The notes under the pieces are model-generated. The model saw only the letters and a list, made by a program, of their open reading frames with translations. It was not told the origin of the DNA and did no database searches. Source: Bacillota bacterium (GTDB lineage Bacteria; Bacillota; Negativicutes; Sporomusales; Sporomusaceae). Taken from it: 33,271 nucleotides of DNA. A program made the translations under genes and the position numbers. The first letter of the stretch is position 1; each line of letters begins with the position of its first letter. Shown piece after piece: positions 16,501 to 28,500 of this stretch. The stretch covers positions 1-33,271 of the forward strand of contig JAEZVB010000018.1 in the NCBI GenBank assembly GCA_023443285.1. The letters are read 5' to 3'.

Positions 16501-19500
16501 ACTTTTTTGAATTGGGCGGACACTCGCTGAAGGCCGGTATTCTGCAGGCCAAACTTCAAAAAGAGTGCGGTGTACGGCTGGCCCTGTCAGAAATATTCAA
16601 GCTGCCCACCATTAGAGGATTATCTAGCTGCATAAACGGTCAACAAGACAGTAAATCAGCAGGTATGGCAGCTGTGGCGACAAGGGATTATTATCCGGCA
16701 TCCACGGCGCAAAAGGCGATATATATACTAAGCCAAGCGGAAGGTGTCGGCGCCAGTTATCATGTAGCAATTGCTAACCGTCTGAAGGGTCTGCTGGATG
16801 TAGCTAGACTGGAAAAAGCAATAAATCTAGTTATTGCAAGGCATGAGGCCTTGCGGACGGTGTTTACGCTTATTGATGGGGAGATTATGCAGCAGATTGT
16901 CCCCCATATGGAGATTAAGCTCACATATCAACAGGCAGATAGTAGCAGAGCACAGGATAACGGTTATATTATGTCCTTGCTGACAGCGGCCGGTATGGGA
17001 GAGGCTTTTGACCTTGCTACACCACCGCTTGTGCGTGCCGGTTTGATTGGTTTTGGGGATAATGAGCATCTGCTCTATATTGAGGTTCACCATATTGTAT
17101 TTGACGGCATGTCCTTAGAATTATTCTTGCAGGAAACAGCACTGGCTTATGAAGGCAGAGTTTTGCCGGTTTTAGCCCTGCAATACAAAGACTTTGCGGC
17201 TTGGCATAACGACTTTTTAGAGTCCCCGGCGGCGAAACTGCAGGGAGATTTCTGGCAGCAGTCTTTAAATGGCCAACTACCGGTTCTGCAGCTGGCAGCC
17301 GATTATGTACGGCCGGCGCAACAGAGCTTTGAAGGCGACCACTTGTTCCGGTTTGTTGATGAGGCGCTGACTAATAGTTTAAAAAAACTGGCAGAAAGTC
17401 AGAACGCCAGTCTGTATATGGTGATGCTGACTGCTTATTATGTGCTGCTGGCTCGTTATACAGGACAGGAGGATATTATCGTTGCTACGCCGTCATCAGG
17501 CCGAACCCAGGCAGACACTGACGGGATGATTGGTGTTTTTATCAATACGCCGCCGCTTAGGGCCTATCCGACCGGTAATAAACCCTTTTCTATCCTGTTG
17601 ACAGAAGTTCGTGAATTGGTGCTTAACGCTATGGACTGCCAGGATTATCCCTTCCATCTGATTGTTGAGAAACTGGGGATTCAAAGGAATGTCAGCCGGA
17701 ATCCTATTTTCGATACCATGTTTGTTTTGCAAAATGCCGGAACTGCCACTTTTAACACTACCGAGCTGCACGGCGAATTTTATCCACTGGCAATCAACAT
17801 TTCCCAGGTGGATTTAACGGTGGAAGCTGAGGAACGGAATAACGGCATAGCACTGGTTTTTGAATTCGGTGTAAAGCTATTTAAACGGGAAACCATTGAA
17901 CGTATGGCTGGGTATTATCTTGCGGTGCTAAACGCTGTCTGCCAAAACCCCGAGATCGAGACCCAACAGGTTAATCTGCTAAGCCCGGCAGAAGAGCGGC
18001 AGCTGTTGATTGATTTTAATCAGACCCAATTAGCTTATCCTAAGGACAAGACCATTCATCAGCTGTTTGAGGAAATGGCTGAAGTCTATCCTGATAAGCG
18101 GGCACTTGTCTACCAAAATACACATTATACATATCGGGAACTTAATCTGAGGGCTAACCGGCTGGCACATCAATTGCGCCATAAAGGTATCGGGCATGAT
18201 AAAATAGCAGCTGTTATGGTGGAGCGTTCGGCTCATCTGTTGGTGGCCGCCTTGGCAGTTATGAAAGCTGGCGGCGCGTATCTGCCAATCGACCCCAGTT
18301 ATCCGCACGACCGGATTGCCTACATGCTGGCAGACAGCCAGGCCGGCATTTTACTAACACAGCAGCATCTGGCAGTAAAAGCCGCCGACTATCAGGGTGA
18401 GTATCTGGATATGGCTGATGAGAGGCTGTTTACCGTCTGTACAGAAACTTCTAATCCGGCGGCGGTCAATACTTCACAGAACCTAGCGTATGTAATTTAT
18501 ACCTCTGGTTCAACCGGTAAACCCAAAGGTGTTATGGTGGAACACAGGAGCCTGGTTAATTTGTGCACCTGGCATAATCATTACCATCAGGTAACCAGTG
18601 CCGATAATGCGGCAGCGTATTCTGGCTTTGGATTTGACGCTTCTTTGTGGGAGATATTTCCGTTTATTACCTGCGGGGCAGAGCTGCATATTTTGCCTGA
18701 CGACATCCGGCTTTCACCCGAAGAACTAAACAGGTATTTTGAGGCGCATTCTATAACCATTACTAACCTGCCAACCCAGCTTTGTGAACAGTTCATTGAA
18801 CTGACTGACAATCATTCGCTAGTAACGCTGGTTACCGGCGGGGACAAACTGCGCAATGTTAAGCAGCAGAATTACCGGTTAGTTAATGAGTATGGTCCGA
18901 CAGAATACACCATTTCAGCTACCGCTTTTCTGGTAGATAAGCCTTATGACAATATTCCAATTGGCAAACCGCTCGCCAATACTTGGCTGTATGTTCTTGA
19001 CCGCTGCCAGCGGCTTCAACCGGTAGGCGTGCCGGGTGAACTATGTATTGCCGGAGCGCAGCTGGCTCGCGGTTATTTGCACCGGCCTGAGCTTACCGCC
19101 GAAAAGTTTGTTGTCAATCCTTATGCTGTCGGTGAAGAAAATGCAGTTATGTATAAAACCGGCGACTTGGTTCGTTGGCTGCCTGACGGCAATATCGAAT
19201 TCTTAGGCCGGATTGACGAGCAGGTTAAGATTCGCGGCTATCGGATTGAATTAGGGGAGATTGAACAGCAGTTATTAAAATATCCGTCAGTCAAAGATGC
19301 AAAAGTAATTGACCGCAGCGATGCCGGCGGTAACAGCTACCTGTGTGCGTATGTTGTGTCTGATAGTGACCTGCAGCGCGAGTCGCTCAAAGTTTTTCTG
19401 ACTAAAGAACTGCCAGATTACATGGTGCCTTCCTATTTTGTCCAAATGGATACTATTCCGCTAACGGCCAACGGCAAAATTGATAAACGGGCATTGCCGG

Positions 19501-22500
19501 AGCCGGAAGTTAAGCCAGGGCTGGAGGAGGTCTACTTGCCGCCGCGCAATGAGGTGGAAGCGCACCTGGTTGAAGTCTGGCAGACGGTACTTAACTGTAA
19601 GCAAGTTGGAATTAATGATAACTTCTTCCACCTGGGCGGCGATTCGATTAAAGCTATTCAGGTTATAGCGCGGCTTAGCAAGTATCAGATTAAGCTGGAG
19701 ATGAAAGACCTGTTTCAGTATCCACGGATTAGCGAGCTGAGCCCCCAGGTGACTACGTTAATCAAAATTGAAGATCGTATGCCGGTTAAGGGCGATACAC
19801 CCTTAACACCTATCCAAAATTGGTTTTTTGCCAGCAATTTTGTCAATCCCCACCACTGGAACCAATCTACCTTGCTATATGCTGCCAATAGACTTGACCC
19901 GGAATTGACGTCCAAGGCCTTTGCCAAAGTGGTGGAGCACCATGATGCCTTGCGGATGGTATACCAGTTTGCCAGCGAGAACATCTGCCAGTATAATCGC
20001 GGGCCGGAAGAAGGCGAGCTTTTTCAACTGACAGTGATAGATATTGACATTGCTGAAGATGGTCGCCAGGTAGCCGAGCGAGCAGGCGAAAAACTGCAGC
20101 AAAGCATAGACTTAAGCACCGGCCCTCTGGTTAAGCTGGCACTTATTCAGCAGGGTGCAGGCTCCTATCTGGCAATTGTAATTCACCATTTGGTTATCGA
20201 TGGGGTATCGTGGGATATTATTCTGGAGGATTTTGCTGCCGTTTATATGGGACTGGTTAAGGGTGATAAAACTGAACTGCCGCCTAAAACGGATTCCTAT
20301 AAGACTTGGGCTAACCGTCTTAAAGAGTATGCGGTAAGTCGTAAACTGCTGCGGGAATTGCCTTATTGGCAGGCTGCTGAGGCCATCGAGCTTAGGCCGC
20401 TGCCAGTTGATTATCCCCAGGCTGGCCCCAGCACAATCAGCGATGAAGCGGTTGAAAAGGTTTCGCTGAGCAGGCAGGCAACAGCGCAATTGCTCACAGA
20501 AGTGCATAAATCATATAACACTGATATGGAAGATGTGCTGCTGGCCGCACTTGGGCTGGCAGTTCAGGAGTGGGCAGGCATTGACAGAATTGCCGTTACC
20601 CTCGAAGGCCACGGGCGGGAAGCGATTATTAAGGATACCGACATCAGCCGGACGGTAGGCTGGTTTACAGCTACCTATCCGGTAGTGATTGCTGTCGCTG
20701 GCCAACAAAATATTGGCGATGTGCTTAAAAACGTAAAAGAAAACATCCGGCGTATTCCTAACAAAGGAACGGGTTATGATATTATCCGCCATCTTACGCC
20801 GACAAAGTATAAAGAGAATCTTGTATATAAGCTCAATCCGGAAATTGAGTTTAACTATTTGGGACAGATGGATGACAATAAGCGCGATAACGGGATATTC
20901 TCTCTTGACGCTATCAACGTAGGGAATGATTTCAGCTTGGATTCGGCTGTGGACTTCCGGCTGATTATTACCAGCGCAGTTATGGATGGGCAACTGGAAA
21001 TCAGTGTGTCTTATAGTCAACGTGATTATGAGTCGGCAACTATTTCTCGGCTGGTGGGCTGTTATCAGCGTCAACTGGAAGGCCTAATCGAGCATTGTGT
21101 TAATCTGGCAGAACCGGAGCCAACCCCTTCAGATTTGGGCGATATCAGCTTGACACTTGACGAATTAAAAGAACTGCAACTGCGGTATGGCAATAACATA
21201 CAGGCCATCTATCCTCTAAGCCCCATGCAGGAAGGCATGCTTTTTCTGTCGCAGATGAATCCAGACTCCAATGCCTACTTTGAACAGTCGGTACTCGCTG
21301 TCCGGGGGGATGTCGACATTGCTTTGTTCGCAGAACATTTTAACGGTATTATTAAAAGATATGATGTACTTAGAACCGCCTTTGTCTATCAGGGAGTTGT
21401 CCGGCAAGTAGTGCTTACCGAACGGTCGGTTGCTGTTTGGTATGAGGATATAGCGCACTTGGATGCAGCAAGCTGCCAGCAGTATATTGAGGCTTTCCAG
21501 ACCAATGATCGCAAATGCATTTTCCGTTTAGATACAGATCCGCTTATTCGGCTTGCTGTGTTTAAAACCGGTGACATGAATTACATTATGATTCTCGGAT
21601 TTCATCATATCATCATGGATGGCTGGGGTATGGGGATTATTGCCAGAGAGCTGTTTTACTACTATTCACCACAGGCCGCAAGCAGCTTGGCATTAAAGCA
21701 GCCGCCACCATATCGCAATTATATTGAATGGCTGCGCAAACAGGATAAAGATGAGGCTAAGGAATATTGGCGGCAGTATCTTAGCGGGTGTGAAAACCGC
21801 ACCGTTTTGCCGCAAGGCAAACCCCTTAATTCTACGGCAGCATATCAGCCGCAAGACCACAAGCTCATGCTGGACCGGCAGCTGACCGCCAGGCTGCAGG
21901 AGATAGCCCAGGATAACCAAGTTACATTAAATAGTATTATTCAGGCAGTATGGGGTTTGTTGCTGCAACGCTACAATAACCATCATGACGTTGTGTTTGG
22001 GGCAGTTGTTTCCGGCAGGACACCGGAAGTTAAAGGAATAGAAGATATGGTCGGCCTGTTTATCAATACTATTCCGATCAGGGTAGAAAGTGAACAAGAT
22101 GTGCCGTTTAACAAACTGGTTAAGCGATTGCAGGCTGCTTGGCTAGCATCAGAGAGCTATTCTTATTTGCCGCTGGCCGAGATTCAGGCCGAAACAAATC
22201 TTAAAGATGCCTTAATCAGCCACCTTGTCGCTTTTCAAAATGTGCCTGACCCTTCCGAGGATTCTGCAGCGCTGCAGGCCGAGGAAATCGGCGGGTTTGA
22301 TCAGATTAATTATTCCTTTGGCCTGGTTGTTGTGCCAGGTGAAGAAATCCATATCCGCATAAGCTACAATGCGAACGTCTATACTGAGAAAATGATCGGC
22401 GATTTGGCTGGGCATTTATTCGCAGTTATTCAGGCAGTTGCCGCCAATCCCGCCATAATGGTGCATAGTATCGACATTTTGTCGTCAAGTCAGCAGATTA

Positions 22501-25500
22501 TGCTGCTCAACACCTTCAATGATACCAGCCTGGAGCTGCCGGCAGCAAAGACCGTGCACCAACTGTTTGAAGAAATGGCCAGGCGCTATCCTGACAATGG
22601 TGCACTGGTATTTAAAGAACAGTCCTACACTTATGCCCAGTTAAATGCCAATGTCAATCAACTGGCCAGACTGCTTAGGGAGAAAGGCGTAAAGCCTGAT
22701 AGCACAGTAGCCATAATGGTTGAACGGGGGCCGGGTATTATCGTTGGTTCGATGGCAGTTATGAAGGCCGGCGGTGCCTATGTGCCGATTGATCCTGCCT
22801 ACCCGCAGGAACGAATTGAGTATATGCTTAACGACTGTGGCGCGATTTTGCTTTTAACGCAGGCTTCTTTAATGGAAAAGATCGGTACCTATCAAGGCGA
22901 ATATCTGGATGTTTACGATACCGAGCTGTATAACGGCAGCAAGTCATCTTCAAATCTGGAGCCGGTCGCCTTAGGCAGCCATCTGGCCTATATAATATAT
23001 ACTTCAGGCTCAACCGGTAAGCCCAAAGGGGTAATGGTTGAACACCACAGTCTGATTAATCTTTGTGTTTGGCACCAGCAGTATCATCAGGTCACAGCCG
23101 AGGATAAAGGAGCAGCCTATTCCGGGTTTGGTTTTGATGCTTCGATTTGGGAGATGTATCCTTTCCTGACTTGTGGTGCCGAATTGCATATCATTCCAGA
23201 AGAAATCCGCCTGTCGCCGGTCGATATTAACCGTTATTTTGAGAATCATGGGATTACCGTTACTAATTTGCCTACTCAGTTTTGTGAACAGTTCATGGAA
23301 ATGACTGATAATCAATCCCTGAAGACGTTGGTCACCGGCGGCGATAAATTAAAGTATTACCGCCCGCAAAGATATCGGTTAGTAAATGAGTATGGTCCAA
23401 CCGAATATACTATCTCAGCGACAGCATTTTTGGTAAATAATGACTATGATAATATACCGATCGGCAAGCCGCTCGCCAATACCTGGCTGTATGTTCTTGA
23501 TCTGCACCAGCGGCTGCAGCCGGTTGGGGTGCCAGGGGAACTGTGTATTGCCGGCGAGCAACTGGCAAGAGGCTATCGAAACCGGGATGATTTAACGGCC
23601 GAGAAGTTTGTCGACAATCCCTTTGCCACCGGCAGCAACAATGCCAGAATGTATAAAACCGGTGATTTAGTGCGGTGGTTGCCTGATGGTAATTTGGAGT
23701 TTTTAGGACGTATTGACCAGCAGGTAAAAATTCGCGGTTACCGTATTGAATTGGGGGAAATTGAGCAGCGACTGCGTAAGCACCCGCAGATAAAAGACAA
23801 TGTGGTTATTGACCGGGATGATGCAGTGGGCAACAAATACCTGTGCGCCTACTATGTGGCCGATACCGGGGTAACACCCAAGGAGTTAAAGGAATATTTG
23901 GCAATAGAACTGCCTGAATATATGATCCCGCTTTATTTCATTGCTTTGTCGCAAATCCCCATTACCGCTAACGGCAAAGTTGATAAGCGCAGTTTGCCGA
24001 TACCTGCTCAAACCGGTGCACGGCAATATGTAGCGCCAGGCAATGACATTGAAGTCAAAATGGCGCAAATCTGGCAGGAAGTTCTGGGTGTTACGCGGGT
24101 AGGTGTGGAAGAAAACTTTTTTGCTTTGGGCGGACACTCTTTAAAAGTAACGCTGCTTATTGCCAAAATTCAAAAAGCCTTTGCTATTACGCTGCCATAT
24201 AGCGAGATATTTGCTAAACCGACAGTTAAAGAATTATGTCAAGCTATTGCCGCCATGACTAAGGGGCATGCCCAGGAGATTACTGCTGTAGAAAAACGAG
24301 AGTACTACCCGCTGGCGTCTAAACAAAAACGGATATATATTATGGAACAGATGGAAGGGATTGGCGCAGCTTATCATATCACTAGCGCCTTTATACTCAA
24401 GGGCGAAATGGATAAAGAACGGCTAAGCCAGGCGATTGACAGGCTTATCGCCCGCCATGATTCTCTGCGTACGGCCATTGTCACTGTTGACGGGCAGCTA
24501 TTGCAGCAGGTGTATGACAAGGTGCACCTCAAGCGAAGTCGGCGTCAGGCGCAGTGGGCAGAGGTCGGCGGTCTGCTGGAGCAATTTGTCCGGAGGTTTG
24601 ACCTTTCAAGACCACCCTTATTACGCATTGAGCTGTTAGAAATCGGGCTCAAAGAACATGTCCTGTTTTTTGATGTGCATCATATCGTTTTTGACGGGAT
24701 TTCTATGCAAGTATTCATTAATGAATTGCTGGAACTTTATGAGGGCCAAGAATTGCCGCCAGTCAAGCTTCAGTACGGTGATTTTGCCCTCTGGGAGGAA
24801 ACGCGTCTTAAGTCACCTGAGATTAATGCGCAGGAAGAGTACTGGCTGTCAGTCTTTGCTGGGGAATTGCCTGTGCTTAACCTGCCCTGCGACTTTCCGC
24901 GGCCTGCTGTGCGTAGCTATGACGGAGAGGTAGCAAGCTTCACGGTGGATGCCAAGCTTGCCAGCAAGCTTCAGGCCTTAGCCGAGCAGCATCAGGCTAC
25001 CCTGTTTATGGTAATTTTGGCCGCCTACAGTGTATTGCTCCACAAATATACCGGTCAAGAGGATGTTATTGTCGGCACACCGTCTTCCGGACGGATAAAC
25101 GCTGATTTGGAAGAAGTTATTGGCATGTTTGTTAGCACCTTGCCTTGCCGGCTTTATCCGGCAGCAGACAAGAACTTTGCCCAGCTGTTAGCCGAGGTAC
25201 GGGAGTCATCTCTGCAAGCTTTGAACAATCAGGAATATCCGTTTGAGGGGTTGCTTGACAAACTGAACATTAGGCGAGATCCCAGTCGTAATCCGCTGTT
25301 TGACACTATGTTCAGCTATAATGCCAAGGCCGATTCTCCAGCGCAGGGCAGCCAGTCCGGGTTGAGTATCTATCCTTATGAAGCCGATGGTAAGGTTGCC
25401 CAGTTTGATTTGACCCTGGATGCCACTGAAGAAGGAGAAGAAATACTGCTGGCCTTTGAGTATTGCACCAAACTGTTTACCGCCCAAACAATCGAAAATA

Positions 25501-28500
25501 TGGGTAACCATTTTATTGCTATTCTGCATGCCATTTCCGAAGAGAGTACCATCCTGTTAAAAACTGTGGATATGCTGTCAACTCAGGAAAAACAGCAATT
25601 GCTGCATAATTTCAATACCACAACAAGTTTTTATTCGTCATACCGGACAGTACAGGACTTATTTGACCAGGCGGTAAAAAAATATCCGGATAAACCGGCG
25701 CTGGTTTTCAAAAATAAAACCTATACCTACCTGGAACTGGACCGCCAAACCAACCAACTGGCGCGTCTGCTGCGGAGCAAAGGGCTTGGACGGGATGAGC
25801 GGGCGGCCATCATGGTAAATCGCTCGGCCGATATTATTGTCGGTATTTTGGCTGTATTAAAAGCCGGGGGCTGTTATGTGCCAATTGATCCCGGTTATGC
25901 GACTGAGCGTATCGGCTATATGCTCTCTGACAGCGGGGCAAAACTGCTCCTAAGCCAATTGTCCCTTAAAGCAAAGGCCCAGCAGTTTGCCGGCGAGTGG
26001 CTGGATTTGGGTGATGACACATTATATACCTGCGATGCTTCCCGACTGGATAATATCAATAATCCCGAGGATTTGGCGTATGTCATCTATACCTCCGGCT
26101 CGACCGGTAATCCTAAAGGCGTCATGCTGGAGCACCATAATCTGATTAATCTTTGCCAATGGCATCACCAGTATCACGCTGTAACGGCTGCTGACAGTGG
26201 GGCTGCTTATTCAGGCTTTGGGTTCGATGCTTCGGTATGGGAAACCATTCCCTTTATTACCTGCGGTGCAACCTTGCATATTATTCCAGAAGAATTGCGT
26301 CTGTCACCGCTAGCGTTAAACGAGTATTTTGAGGAGCACCACATTACCATTACCAATCTGCCGACCCAATTCTGCGAGCAATTCATGGAATTGACTGATA
26401 ATCAATCCCTCAGAACATTGGTCACCGGCGGTGATAAGCTGAAAAGCTACCGTAAACGCCAATATAAGCTGGTTAATGAATATGGTCCTACCGAGTGTAC
26501 CGTATCGGCTACTGTTTTCGAGGTCGATAAGGAGTACAATAACATTCCTATTGGTAAACCGTTGGCTAATACCTGGCTTTATGTTGTAGACCGGTATAAT
26601 CAGCTGCAGCCTGTGGGGGTTGGCGGTGAACTGTGTATTGCCGGGACGCAGGTGGCGCGCGGCTATTTAAACCGTCCTGAGCTTACTGACGAAAAATTTG
26701 TTGTCAATCCGTTTGCAGTTAGTCATAAAAATGAGCGAATGTACCGAACCGGGGATTTGGTTAGGTGGTTGCCTGATGGCAATCTGGAGTTTTTAGGCCG
26801 CATTGATCAGCAGGTAAAAATTCGGGGCTATCGTATTGAACTGGGAGAAATCGAACAGCAAATACTCCGCCATCCTCAAACCAGGGATACCGTGGTCTTG
26901 GCTTATGCCGCGCCTGACGGCAGCGATTTTCTGGCTGCTTACTATGTCCTGCAACAACCAGGTCTGACAAGTGATAAGCTGAAGGAATTTCTGCTGAGTT
27001 ATTTACCGGAATACATGCTGCCCGCCTATTTTATTGAAGTAAACGAAATACCGCTGACTGCCAATGGCAAGATCGACCGCCGGGCTCTGCCTCAACCCGA
27101 TTATCGGGCTTCAGATGAGGAAATGCGAGCTGCTTACCGGGCAGCATCCACCTTCAAGGAAGAAAAGATTCTGAAGGTGTGGCATCAGGTGTTGGGCATT
27201 GAGGATATTGGTGTCCAGGACAACTTCTTCCAATTGGGCGGCAACTCCATCAAGGCCATCACGCTGGTAGCCAAGCTGCAAGCCTACTTTGACATTACGA
27301 TTAACCATATCTTTGAACATCAAACTATTGCGGCCTTGGCCGAGAATATCAAGGACAAGCAAAATCACCTGCAGGCTAAGCTGGCTGAACTCAAGGAGCG
27401 TTTTGCGCAGCAGTCTGCTGCAGAACCGGGGGATGTGTCAGAAGAAATCTGGGCAGCAGAAGAGGCTGCATACCGGCGCAATAATGAACGATATCAGTGT
27501 CTGGATGTAAGTGCTGTCAACCGCTATGACGGTATCTTGCTTACCGGGGCAACCGGTTATCTGGGTATTCATGTGCTGCGCGAGTTGCTTGAAGCAACAG
27601 ACAGCCGGTTATACTTGTTGCTCAGAGGTGAGAATGAGCAAGAAATCAGGGGGCGGTTGCTCCAAAAAATTAAATATTACTTTGGCGAAGAATTTGCCCA
27701 ACAGGCAAGTTCTGACCGGCTTGTCATTTTAAGCAGCCAGCTCCAGGAAGAAAACCTGGGCTTGGACACCAGGACGTACGCCGAGCTGGCGGAAAAGGCG
27801 GCTTGCATTATTCATACTGCTGCCAATGTACGCCACTATGGGCATTATGATGAGTTCTGGAACAGCAATGTAGGGACAACGCTCAATTTATTAACGTTAG
27901 CCAAGCAGGGAATACCTAAGGCCTTCCACCACATTTCGACCATCTCAGTCGGTGAAGGCAATATTCCGGGCTGTCAGGCAGCCGTGTTCAGTGAGTACCA
28001 AATGGATATGGGCCAGGAACTGAGCAATTACTATCTTAAAACCAAACTTGAAGCCGAGAAGGCCGTAGCTGCAGCCCGAGCGGAAGGTGTAAACGCCAGC
28101 ATTTACCGGGTAGGCAATATTGTGTTCCAGTCAGACACTGGTGTATATCAGGAAAATATTGAGGAAAATGCCTTTTATCTGCAGGTTAAGGCGTTTGTCA
28201 ACCTAGGTGTTATGCCAACAGGGTATGAAGCCGAGTTCTCGTTTGTAAATCAACTGGCCAAGGCTATTGTTCGGCTGGCATCATGCGCTGCTCTACGCCA
28301 GGAAACCTATCATCTGTACAACTCCCATATCGTTAATCTGGATGAGGTGCTGACCGATGCTGCCCTCGGTCTTAAGGTAAAGGGTCTGCCGTATGAACAG
28401 TTTATTGACTATTTAGCTATCCATTATGATAAACCGGGTTTCCAAAAACACATTGAACAGGTTATGCTGCATTTTGGCTGGCTGGACGATACGGGAGAAG

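Noticed and set aside
20511..21074. 187-residue minus-strand ORF inside the NRPS gene
   Set aside because: Shadow of the epimerization domain on the opposite strand; no ribosome-binding site and no recognisable domain.
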